DNA of 5,100 nt from an uncultured Lachnospiraceae bacterium. Lineage in GTDB: Bacteria > Bacillota_A > Clostridia > Lachnospirales > Lachnospiraceae. The position numbers and the translations under genes were made by a program. The stretch covers positions 1 through 5,100 of the forward strand of contig CACZQE010000396.1 in the NCBI GenBank assembly GCA_902783205.1, read 5' to 3'. Positions 1 to 5,100 of the stretch are shown one piece after another. Numbering within the stretch: the first letter of the stretch is position 1; each line of letters starts with the position of its first letter. Below the pieces are notes generated by a model. That model did not search any database, was not told the origin of the DNA, and worked only from the letters and a program-made list of their open reading frames with translations.

Positions 1-1
1 G

Positions 2-3000
2 TATACAATCCAGAAGAATCAGCACCAGTATGACTCCGAAGGCCAGCCTATTAAGGCCGGAGAGGAAGTAAACGGATGGCTGGCAATTGATATCAGCACA
101 GAGCAGATTGACTGGGAAAAAGCGGACGATGGGATACAGACTGCAGACATTATTTTCGTTGAGAAAGATAAGGAGTCAGATCTTAAAGAAATCAGCAATG
201 AGCTGAGTCTTATTGAGAGTGGAAGTGATTCTGATTCTGGCACCGGAAAGACTGTCAAGACTGTCAAAGCTGTCAATGCTGATGATATGGATGCTGCTTT
301 TGCCGACAATAAGCAGGATAATACTCAAGACAGTGAGGCAGAGGACAGAGCGTCGGACATTATCGGAAAAGAGCAGGTCAGCTATCCCGCTGTTTCCTTT
401 GACGATTCAATTAAAGTCTCCAGCGGATCCCTCTCCACAGATACGGACGAAGTGTCCGGTGATGTAGGGATGGCCGCAGAGACGGAAATTGCCGTTCACG
501 TAGAAGCAGATAAGGATACATTCCCGGAAGGGACGATTATGGTTCTGTCTGCTGTATCCGATGACCGGATGTCAACCGTCGCGGAGGCGGTGGAAGGAGC
601 AGTCGATGCGCCACAGACCATGGGCTTCCATGCGGTTGATATCAGCTTCCGGGATGCAAAAGGAAATGAAATTGAACCATTGAAACCAATCAGAGTCAGT
701 ATGACTTCAGATGCCATTAAGAGAGCGGTTGAGGACCAATCCACTGCTCCTGTTGTCGTGCATGTGAGCGATATTGTTTCTGATGAGACTGTAACAGTCG
801 GAAACACGGATGATGGCGGATCTGTGGCTGCAGCAGAAGAAGATGATGAAGATAAAGGTGCAGCTGACCAGCGTAAATCGGATCCCTCAGGAAGCACTGC
901 GGGTCAGACACCCGACAGTGGCCAGGATACACCGGCAGCCCCGGCGGCAACTATCATTGAAACAGACACAGGAACCAAAGAGGATAATGGAGATACTCTG
1001 ACATTCGATGCAGAAGCCTTTTCTGTTTATGCCATTGTCTATACCGTGGACTTTCACTACGAAGTAAATGGCAAAATGTACGATTTCAGCATTCCCGGGG
1101 GTGGATTTGTCTCATTTTATAACATTATTGAAGTCCTTGGTATAGTGGTAAATGATACAAACACCGAAGAAGATGAGATTCAGGAGCTGGTAGATGGCGC
1201 AGAGAACATCACTTTCTCCAATCCGGACCTGCTTTCCGTCAGCAAAGTCGAAGAAGAGACCACAGTAGGGGCGATTAAGGACAGCCTGGGCTTAAAATGC
1301 GAGTATTCCGCAGAACTGACTGAGGAAGAGATTGCGGAGATCAATGCACAGACGGCAAAGGCCGGAGACTGGGTACTGATCTCACTGAAGGCATTTGATA
1401 CGGAAGAGAGCCTGACTGTCACCATGAAGAATGGGGATATCTGGACGGTAAAGGTGACAGATGCGCAGGTTGATGATGCAAATGCGCTTGTCACAGGCCA
1501 ACAATATGTTTTATATATCGACAGTTATTATAGTGGGCAACATCATTACTACACAATCAGAAATGACGGAGAAACTGTACCCATTACTTCAAATGACCTT
1601 GATCAGGTACCTGCTAATTGTCGCTGGACTTATTGGAAAAACGGTGAACAGGTCTATTGGTATAATGACCAGGCTGGCTATAGAGTGTATCTGGATGCAT
1701 ATTTACCGGACAATAGACTTGTAACAACAGATTATAGATGCGAAAGGCTCTATTCATATGACGGGGATGGTTACGTATTCAGGGATTTCAACTATGATTA
1801 TTATTTGGGGTGGAATTCGTCACGGAATAAAGTTATTGTTACTGATCAGGAGGCTGTGAGAATCAGGGTTTATAAACCTGAACCATTAAACTATAATTAT
1901 ACAGTTCAAACAAGTTCGACTGCGCTGGGACGGGTTTCCGGCGAGGGCAATACAGACGTAATTTCTTTTTCGGGAGTTACGGCAAGAAACAAGAAAAACA
2001 CTTCTGTGATTACAGCTACTGCTATTGATGGTTCAGAGTTTGTCAGATGGGTATTAAATGGTGAAAATCGAGACGATTTAGGTCAGACTATCCCTGTTGG
2101 AGGCATTACATTTGGCGAGGATAATTCTATTCTGACAGCAGTTTTCCATAAAGAATATAGCTCTGATGCAACGAGACGAATTAATGAGTGGGTAGATGGA
2201 ATAATGGGAGATCCTCTTATTGCCGATAAAACTGCCCATGTATATGATTATGATAATAGAATTTACGAAATAGATTTTACTGCTTCATCAAGCAGGTATA
2301 CCGTAGAGCCGGATATTTCTCTGGAATTAGTTACGGATACTTCTCGTTCTATGTTTTTTCCTGAGAATCTTTTGAACCCTCAATCGTATATTGTTAATGG
2401 GAGTGTTAATCTTGGTGAATGGCTGCTTCAGCATGGAGATACATCTAAAACATACTATACCATCGGCGATCAAAATGGTACTGCAACAATGTACGCAGTA
2501 TATGCGACGGGAAATGAATATTACACTCAATGGAATATGGTAGATGCATCTTATTATCAGGCACCTGATGGTAAGACGAGGACACCCACACGAGTGGCAT
2601 ATGTAAATGCAACTCGTCGTGACGTTTACATAACCACACAATTTGCGAGCAACAGAGTATTAACGGGAGTATTGTATGAGTCAACGCCCAAAGTGGTTGG
2701 AAAGGATTGGAGCCGCCTTGATTATTTGACCTCTGCTGTAAAAGCCGTCACAAGAGCCATATATGAATTAGATCCAGGTGCTGAAATAGGTTTGGTTACA
2801 TTTAATGCATCTGCTTCAGGCGGGATAATGTATGATAAACAGAACTCTGACAGTCTGCTTGATGCATTAGATAATATCAGTACAGATGGAGGAACAAACC
2901 AGACATCTGCTTTGAATCTGATTAATAATAATGGCTATTTTGACTCTCCGGGGACAAGAAAACAGGTTGCAGTTCTTATTACTGATGGCGCTCCGCATGG

Positions 3001-4891
3001 GACAGAATGGTGGGCTATTGAAAGAGCAGCAAATACGCTAAAGGGTTATGACGAGGAAACAGGTACATATAAAGCCTACCTCTATACTTTAGGTTTGAGT
3101 CTCGAAAATGTAGGTGATAACAAAGGCAAGTTATTTGGTATATCCAATGGATATGCAGGTAATGCTGAAAATGAGGATGAACTTGTAACAGAAGTTATAA
3201 AACTGCTCAGGTCTCTTTTGACCAGGGCATCGTTACTGGGAGATGTCTCCGATACGATTGATCCTGCTTTCTATCCTGTAGATGAGCAGGGAAATCCTAT
3301 TCAACCAGGATATTACTATGCAGACAGTACAGGCGGGACAGCTACGCATCATAATTCAGCTCCTACGGATTCCACAAAACCATATTGCTGCTGGCAAAAT
3401 GATAATGGCACTTGGTCAGTTAAGTGGTTTAATCAAGAAATAAAATGGCCTGAAGATGGTGGATGGGAGCAAAAGGTATATGTAAAGGCAAAAGAAAATT
3501 TCTTCGGCGGAAATAATATAACAACTAATGTGGGAGACTCTAATAAAATAGAGGCAAATAAAATCAAACACATTGGAAGTCCTACAGGAAGTTATCCTTT
3601 AAGCCAGACTTATAAAAAAGATTTCACTAAACCGCAAGTAAATGTTGATGAACTTACCCTTACAGAGAATTCTACTGAATGGAGGGTATATCTGGGCTCT
3701 TCGGTAGATCCTGAGAAGGAGATAAAGGAACTATGGAATAAAATAGAGGTAAATCAGGTCATCTTTGATAATGGTATACCTGGCGATAATGTTGTTTCAA
3801 TAACGAACAAGAACAATATGTATTACACATTGAATACTAATGAAAACAAAGATGATTCTTCGCCTTCAGATAATAGGAATGAGAAATTACCATTAACTCA
3901 TTGTATCTTAAATGCAGATTCTGTTATTATGGGATTAATCAATTCAATTACGGATGAAGAAACAACATTTGCTTCATCGACTGTTCCTTACAGCTACGAG
4001 GGGCACAGTACAGGTTATTTTACCGTTACTCTCGAAAAAGAAGTTAATGCGGATGCAGCAAGTGATAGTGCACCCAGGAAACATGAAACAAAAGAGGTAG
4101 AAGATAACATAGAGATCTATACTTTAAAAGTAACATTTACACCTTTTACGGATGAAGCTTTAGAAAGCTATGAAAAAACGACCTCTGGGCATAAGGCTGG
4201 CAAAATTGCAGAGGGGTATGATGGCACTACAGGAAACAAGATTGATAGTGAAAACATCCATAAGATTCATGTGTTCGCAAAAGATCTCGAAATCCAGAAA
4301 AAGGATATGACAAATACAAGCAAACTGATCGACACAGCAAAATTCAAACTCTATCGCACTGCAAAGAAAGTGATTGACCCAGAAACAGGACAAGAAACGA
4401 ACGAGTATGAAACCGGAACAATAGATTTGACGGTCGGTAATGAGACAAAGAAGGTTGTCCAGATAGGGAACGAGATGACAACATCTGGCGGTAAGATCAC
4501 TATAGAAGATTTATCCTATGCACCAGATGGGGTGTATTATCTCGAAGAGACAAAAGCACCAGACGGCTATATTATTAGTGAAACACCAATAATAATTCGT
4601 CTAATGTTGAATGACGTATATACAGATTATAAGAGTCCATTCGGAACGATCACTACTATTAGCAATACTCCATACAACTGGACACAGACGGTGAATCGGC
4701 TTGTATATTCTGATTCGAAGGATGGAACAGGGGATGTTGATAAGTTTATTGTTGAAGTGTTGAACAATCCGGGCGTCGAGCTGCCTTCCACTGGCGGTCC
4801 CGGCACCAACCTGATCTACCTCCTCGGCCTTATGCTCACAGGCCTTGCGGGTGCGGGTCTGTCAATGAAACGGAGAAGAAACGCAGCATAA
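2..4891 (+). CDS. Large LPXTG-anchored surface adhesin with VWA and SpaA/Cna-B domains (5' end outside the window)
   Basis: This is a sortase-anchored, multidomain cell-wall adhesin, possibly of the pilus-tip or ancillary-pilin type. The frame is open from the first base triplet at position 2 to TAA at 4889-4891, giving 1629 residues without a start. The ATG at 287 is not a credible start: no Shine-Dalgarno sequence precedes it and the upstream 95 codons read as ordinary acidic protein. Seen in order are an FPEG-containing beta module (160-258), an acidic linker, an Ig-like module (340-489), a Tyr/Trp-rich domain (495-627), an InlB-repeat-like segment (631-717), a VWA domain (770-1075) with MIDAS residues D779, S781, S783, T965 and D995, stalk segments (1080-1423), a SpaA/Cna-B domain (1424-1556) and an LPSTG sorting signal (1594-1629). 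The family binds extracellular ligands at the cell surface; the ligand here cannot be told. A terminator follows at once, so it is the last or only gene of its transcript. No pilin-motif lysine of the YPKN type was seen, which fits a tip or standalone adhesin better than a pilus backbone. Family level is confident; the pilus role is uncertain. Confidence 0.95.
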   Translation, partial: YTIQKNQHQYDSEGQPIKAGEEVNGWLAIDISTEQIDWEKADDGIQTADIIFVEKDKESDLKEISNELSLIESGSDSDSGTGKTVKTVKAVNADDMDAAFADNKQDNTQDSEAEDRASDIIGKEQVSYPAVSFDDSIKVSSGSLSTDTDEVSGDVGMAAETEIAVHVEADKDTFPEGTIMVLSAVSDDRMSTVAEAVEGAVDAPQTMGFHAVDISFRDAKGNEIEPLKPIRVSMTSDAIKRAVEDQSTAPVVVHVSDIVSDETVTVGNTDDGGSVAAAEEDDEDKGAADQRKSDPSGSTAGQTPDSGQDTPAAPAATIIETDTGTKEDNGDTLTFDAEAFSVYAIVYTVDFHYEVNGKMYDFSIPGGGFVSFYNIIEVLGIVVNDTNTEEDEIQELVDGAENITFSNPDLLSVSKVEEETTVGAIKDSLGLKCEYSAELTEEEIAEINAQTAKAGDWVLISLKAFDTEESLTVTMKNGDIWTVKVTDAQVDDANALVTGQQYVLYIDSYYSGQHHYYTIRNDGETVPITSNDLDQVPANCRWTYWKNGEQVYWYNDQAGYRVYLDAYLPDNRLVTTDYRCERLYSYDGDGYVFRDFNYDYYLGWNSSRNKVIVTDQEAVRIRVYKPEPLNYNYTVQTSSTALGRVSGEGNTDVISFSGVTARNKKNTSVITATAIDGSEFVRWVLNGENRDDLGQTIPVGGITFGEDNSILTAVFHKEYSSDATRRINEWVDGIMGDPLIADKTAHVYDYDNRIYEIDFTASSSRYTVEPDISLELVTDTSRSMFFPENLLNPQSYIVNGSVNLGEWLLQHGDTSKTYYTIGDQNGTATMYAVYATGNEYYTQWNMVDASYYQAPDGKTRTPTRVAYVNATRRDVYITTQFASNRVLTGVLYESTPKVVGKDWSRLDYLTSAVKAVTRAIYELDPGAEIGLVTFNASASGGIMYDKQNSDSLLDALDNISTDGGTNQTSALNLINNNGYFDSPGTRKQVAVLITDGAPHGTEWWAIERAANTLKGYDEETGTYKAYLYTLGLSLENVGDNKGKLFGISNGYAGNAENEDELVTEVIKLLRSLLTRASLLGDVSDTIDPAFYPVDEQGNPIQPGYYYADSTGGTATHHNSAPTDSTKPYCCWQNDNGTWSVKWFNQEIKWPEDGGWEQKVYVKAKENFFGGNNITTNVGDSNKIEANKIKHIGSPTGSYPLSQTYKKDFTKPQVNVDELTLTENSTEWRVYLGSSVDPEKEIKELWNKIEVNQVIFDNGIPGDNVVSITNKNNMYYTLNTNENKDDSSPSDNRNEKLPLTHCILNADSVIMGLINSITDEETTFASSTVPYSYEGHSTGYFTVTLEKEVNADAASDSAPRKHETKEVEDNIEIYTLKVTFTPFTDEALESYEKTTSGHKAGKIAEGYDGTTGNKIDSENIHKIHVFAKDLEIQKKDMTNTSKLIDTAKFKLYRTAKKVIDPETGQETNEYETGTIDLTVGNETKKVVQIGNEMTTSGGKITIEDLSYAPDGVYYLEETKAPDGYIISETPIIIRLMLNDVYTDYKSPFGTITTISNTPYNWTQTVNRLVYSDSKDGTGDVDKFIVEVLNNPGVELPSTGGPGTNLIYLLGLMLTGLAGAGLSMKRRRNAA
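248..274 (+). repeat. Three imperfect 9-bp tandem repeats inside the adhesin gene
   Basis: The units at 248-256 and 257-265 are identical (AAGACTGTC), and 266-274 differs at two bases (AAAGCTGTC). They are in frame and encode KTV-KTV-KAV. The repeat lies in the acidic, low-complexity N-terminal region just after a Ser-Asp run (SDSDSG). Copy-number changes would keep the frame, so it could only lengthen or shorten a linker. Confidence 0.7.
479..775 (+). other. N-terminal beta-rich surface module with FPEG motif (residues 160-258)
   Basis: This segment alternates hydrophobic and polar residues as a beta-sandwich would: an opening strand around IAVHVEA, then FPEG at residues 174-177, a charged helix-like stretch, a strand around AVDISF, an acidic turn with EIEPLKPIRVSM, and a closing strand VVVHV. 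Similar segments, with a Phe-Pro-Glu-Gly turn and an 'EP-x-x-P-I-x-V' strand, recur near the N-termini of large Clostridia LPXTG proteins as far as I recall. I cannot name a Pfam family with confidence. It probably acts as a spacer or folding unit exported with the rest of the protein. Confidence 0.5.
827..997 (+). other. Acidic then Pro/Ala/Gly-rich interdomain linker (residues 276-332)
   Basis: The encoded segment begins with an Ala run followed by EEDDEDK, then a Ser/Gly/Thr/Pro/Gln-rich stretch and a PAAPAA run, and ends in acidic residues. It has almost no large hydrophobics and is predicted by eye to be disordered. It separates the FPEG module from the following beta-rich module, which begins at FSVYAIV (residues 340-346). 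Such linkers are common hinges in wall-anchored adhesins. Confidence 0.65.
1019..1468 (+). other. Beta-rich module with Ig-like C-terminal half (residues 340-489)
   Basis: The segment opens with FSVYAIVYTVDFHYEVNG, followed by a Gly-rich turn (FSIPGGGFVSF) and an aliphatic helix (NIIEVLGI). Its second half has NITFSNPDLLSV, an acidic helical insert (ELTEEEIAEIN), GDWVLISLKAF, and a final pair of strands LTVTMKNGDIWTVKVTD. The closing pattern resembles a bacterial Ig-like strand pair. I recall the FSVYAIV...FHYEVNGK...IPGGG combination as a recurrent feature of large gut Clostridia surface proteins, but give no family name. Base composition is near 50% GC up to the end of this module and falls just after it. 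Confidence 0.55.
1484..1882 (+). other. Tyr/Trp-rich putative ligand-binding domain (residues 495-627)
   Basis: By count, 20 of 133 residues are Tyr and 4 are Trp, with clusters such as SYYSGQHHYYTI, RWTYWKNGEQVYWYND and FNYDYYLGW. Two cysteines, C540 and C580, lie 40 residues apart and could form a disulfide. The domain starts where base composition drops (32 G+C in 1441-1500 against 18 in 1501-1560). Aromatic-rich repeated strands of this kind occur in carbohydrate-binding and choline-binding-like folds and in beta-trefoils, but I see no full motif of any of these. The ligand-binding role is inference from composition and from its position distal to the wall anchor. Confidence 0.5.
1892..2152 (+). 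other. InlB B-repeat-like segment (residues 631-717)
   Basis: The pattern is a YTVQTS strand, a Gly-rich turn (LGRVSGEG), a central strand with VITATAIDGSEFVRWVLNG, and a final LTAVFHK strand. The 'A-x-D-G-S-x-F-x-x-W-x-x-NG' core and the terminal 'TAVF' strand match what is known of divergent InlB B-repeat/bacterial-repeat domains, small beta-grasp-like units common in extracellular proteins of Bacillota. Only one copy is present here, whereas such units often come in tandem. Confidence 0.55.
2309..3226 (+). other. von Willebrand factor A domain with complete MIDAS and a long insertion (residues 770-1075)
   Basis: The first strand, ISLELVTD, leads into the DxSxS metal-ion motif (DTSRS, D779, S781, S783). 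The later MIDAS threonine is T965 in GGTNQTSALN and the aspartate is D995 in VLITDGAPHG; a core strand reads IGLVTF. VWA domains with this motif bind Mg2+ or Mn2+ and through it an acidic ligand residue. In pilus-tip adhesins such as RrgA and GBS104 this domain is the adhesive head. Between S783 and the helix around LDYLTSAVKAV (from about residue 904) lie about 120 residues, where a minimal VWA has only a short turn, so an inserted subdomain is inferred. The preceding ADKTAHVYDYDNRIYEIDF stretch is a typical lead-in in LPXTG VWA proteins. Confidence 0.9.
3239..4270 (+). other. Beta-rich stalk segments between VWA and Cna-B domains (residues 1080-1423)
   Basis: Residues 1080-1208 run from GDVSDTIDPAFYPVD through a Trp-rich middle (WQNDNGTWSVKWFNQEIKWPEDGGW) to VYVKAKENFFGGNNITTN and FTKPQVNV. 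This post-VWA layout, with its V-x-V-K-A-K and F-x-GGN signature, is common in LPXTG VWA proteins. Residues 1209-1423 hold further strands (LTLTENSTEWRVYLG, YFTVTLEKEV, IYTLKVTFTPF) and end in HKIHVFA, which leads into the Cna-B domain. A vicinal cysteine pair, C1129-C1130, lies in the first part. The role is probably structural; no catalytic motif is visible. Confidence 0.55.
4271..4669 (+). other. SpaA/Cna-B-type domain with candidate isopeptide residues (residues 1424-1556)
   Basis: The first strand LEIQKKD offers a lysine (K1433) at the usual isopeptide position, followed by AKFKLYR as in the 'A-x-F-x-L' strand of this family. The E-box YYLEETKAPDGY (residues 1512-1523) matches the pattern Y-x-L-x-E-T-x-A-P-x-G-Y, with E1516 as the expected catalytic glutamate. 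The last strand ends at ISNT, with N1555 as the likely partner asparagine. In known pilins this Lys-Asn bond forms on its own and makes the domain resistant to stretching and proteolysis. The specific bond here is inference from the motif positions. Confidence 0.88.
4781..4888 (+). other. LPSTG cell-wall sorting signal (residues 1594-1629)
   Basis: LPSTG at residues 1594-1598 is followed by a short Gly/Pro turn, a hydrophobic segment from about residue 1603 to 1622 (NLIYLLGLMLTGLAGAGLSM), and a KRRR tail at 1623-1626 just before the C-terminus. This is the standard sortase signal: cleavage between Thr and Gly joins the protein to peptidoglycan or to a pilus subunit. The sortase itself is not encoded in the window. 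This end of the gene is clearly more GC-rich than the ectodomain (38 of 60 bases in 4801-4860). Confidence 0.96.
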
Positions 4892-4906
4892 CAAGACCTA
4901 CAGAGA

Positions 4907-4938
4907 GACCATTCACTTCGGTGGATGGTCTTTTCTTT
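4907..4938 (+). terminator. Intrinsic terminator of the adhesin gene
   Basis: A 10-bp stem (GACCATTCAC at 4907-4916 with GTGGATGGTC at 4921-4930, one T-G wobble) closes on a TTCG tetraloop. It is followed directly by TTTTCTTTT (4931-4939). It begins 15 bp after the stop codon. The upstream AGAG bases can extend pairing with the first T residues. This is a strong Rho-independent terminator on the + strand; on the other strand the T-tract is lacking, so bidirectional action is not supported. Confidence 0.93.
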
Positions 4939-5028
4939 TGCCTTTGGAGTTATATATTCCAATGTTAAGCGCCCGGATACCAGGCTGATCAGAATCTGGT
5001 GATGTTGTTGATTGTTATTGATTTACAA

Positions 5029-5042
5029 TGAAAACTGACCCA
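5029..5042 (+). repeat. 14-bp direct repeat, copy 1
   Basis: TGAAAACTGACCCA, identical to the copy at 5053-5066. The flanks differ (ACAA before and GGTT after this copy), so identity is limited to the 14-bp core. It is a candidate transposase-binding repeat of the insertion-sequence end. Confidence 0.85.
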
Positions 5043-5052
5043 GGTTTAACGG

Positions 5053-5066
5053 TGAAAACTGACCCA
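5053..5066 (+). repeat. 14-bp direct repeat, copy 2
   Basis: An exact second copy of TGAAAACTGACCCA, starting 24 bp after the first. That is slightly over two helical turns, so bound proteins would lie roughly on the same face of the DNA. Its last bases (CCCA, 5063-5066) overlap the left arm of the small hairpin at 5063-5077. Confidence 0.85.
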
Positions 5067-5077
5067 CCCCCGGTGGG
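5063..5077. repeat. Short GC-rich inverted repeat
   Basis: CCCACC (5063-5068) and GGTGGG (5072-5077) pair perfectly around a 3-base CCC loop. It is not followed by a T-tract on either strand, so it is not an intrinsic terminator. It may limit read-through transcription into the insertion sequence or be part of its end structure. Confidence 0.6.
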
Positions 5078-5098
5078 GAGATCAACCGATCAGATCTC
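5078..5098. repeat. Inverted repeat with three GATC sites
   Basis: GAGATC (5078-5083) and GATCTC (5093-5098) are perfect inverted copies separated by 9 bases. A GATC lies in each arm and a third lies between them (5088-5091). It abuts the preceding hairpin. Its function is unknown; the window ends two bases later. Confidence 0.55.
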
Positions 5099-5100
5099 AA

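Larger units (their letters stand above)
5003..5100. mobile_element. Probable end of an IS21-like insertion sequence (partial)
   Basis: After the terminator and a short AT-rich spacer, the sequence contains two direct copies of a 14-bp element, TGAAAACTGACCCA, 24 bp apart. IS21-family elements are known for TG...CA tips with several short repeats near each end that bind the transposase, and as I recall, repeats with a GAAAACTGACCCA-like core occur in such elements in gut Bacillota. The exact tip is unresolved: TG dinucleotides at 5003, 5006 and 5009 are candidates. No transposase reading frame has begun by position 5100, so strand and completeness cannot be judged. The alternative is an unrelated repeat or regulatory region. 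Confidence 0.45.

Noticed and set aside
287..289. ATG as the start codon of the large gene
   Set aside because: The frame is open for 95 further codons to the window edge, these codons read as normal protein, and no Shine-Dalgarno sequence precedes the ATG.
496..897. Reverse-strand reading frame of 133 codons
   Set aside because: It lies wholly inside the adhesin gene and is Ser/Thr-rich as expected of the antisense of an acidic coding region. It has no recognisable domain.
1180..1494. Reverse-strand reading frame of 104 codons
   Set aside because: It is an antisense shadow of the Ig-like module, with low-complexity Ser/Ala content and no motif.
2327..2684. Two overlapping reverse-strand frames opposite the VWA insertion
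   Set aside because: Both are opposite strongly supported coding sequence and their Cys/His/Ile-rich products look like chance translations of an AT-rich region.
4944..4962. Short TTGGA...TCCAA inverted repeat
   Set aside because: A 5-bp arm in AT-rich intergenic DNA is within chance expectation and has no associated signal.
4979..5000. Inverted repeat ACCAG...CTGGT around the palindrome CTGATCAG
   Set aside because: The arms are only 5 bp with a 12-base loop and no T-tract. This could occur by chance and does not mark a clear insertion-sequence tip.
5022..5050. Possible promoter: TTTACA (5022-5027), 17-bp gap, TTTAAC (5045-5050)
   Set aside because: The spacing is right but the -10 match is weak, the -35 has one mismatch, and both overlap the repeat region. 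No gene start follows within the window, so it is only a guess at a transposase promoter.

Overview
This window is almost entirely one very large surface-protein gene on the + strand, followed by its transcription terminator and by what looks like the edge of an insertion sequence. The gene is open at the left edge. Its frame runs without a stop from position 2 to a TAA at 4889-4891 (1629 codons visible), so the true start, signal peptide, promoter and ribosome binding site lie upstream and are not seen. The protein ends in a textbook Gram-positive sortase signal (LPSTG, hydrophobic helix, Lys/Arg tail), which points to a Bacillota host. The module style is the kind I associate with gut Clostridia/Lachnospiraceae: an acidic N-terminal region, a von Willebrand A domain, and a SpaA/Cna-B domain close to the anchor. 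Assignment below phylum is inference.

Layout, with residues numbered from the first codon at position 2. Residues 1-159 are acidic and of unknown fold, with a small 9-bp tandem repeat in the DNA. Residues 160-258 form a beta-rich module with an FPEG motif. Residues 276-332 are an acidic, then Pro/Ala-rich linker. Residues 340-489 form a beta-rich module ending in an Ig-like strand pattern. Residues 495-627 are a strikingly Tyr/Trp-rich domain. Residues 631-717 resemble a divergent InlB B-repeat. Residues 770-1075 form a von Willebrand A domain with an intact metal-binding MIDAS and a long internal insertion. Residues 1080-1423 are beta-rich stalk segments. Residues 1424-1556 form a SpaA/Cna-B domain with candidate isopeptide residues, and residues 1594-1629 form the cell-wall sorting signal. 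The likely role is adhesion: the VWA and aromatic regions bind a host or community ligand, held away from the wall by the beta-rich stalk.

Base composition is mosaic inside this single gene. It drops sharply at about 1490-1500 and rises sharply at about 4770, so the central ectodomain looks different in origin or evolutionary rate from the N-terminal part and the anchor.

An intrinsic terminator (4907-4938) follows 15 bp after the stop codon, so the gene ends its transcript. The last ~100 bp carries two 14-bp direct repeats spaced 24 bp apart and other small inverted repeats, resembling the multiply repeated ends of IS21-family elements. No transposase coding is visible before the window ends. 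No CRISPR array, tRNA, rRNA or second convincing gene is present. I see an elaborate but recognisable adhesin rather than a clearly new system.
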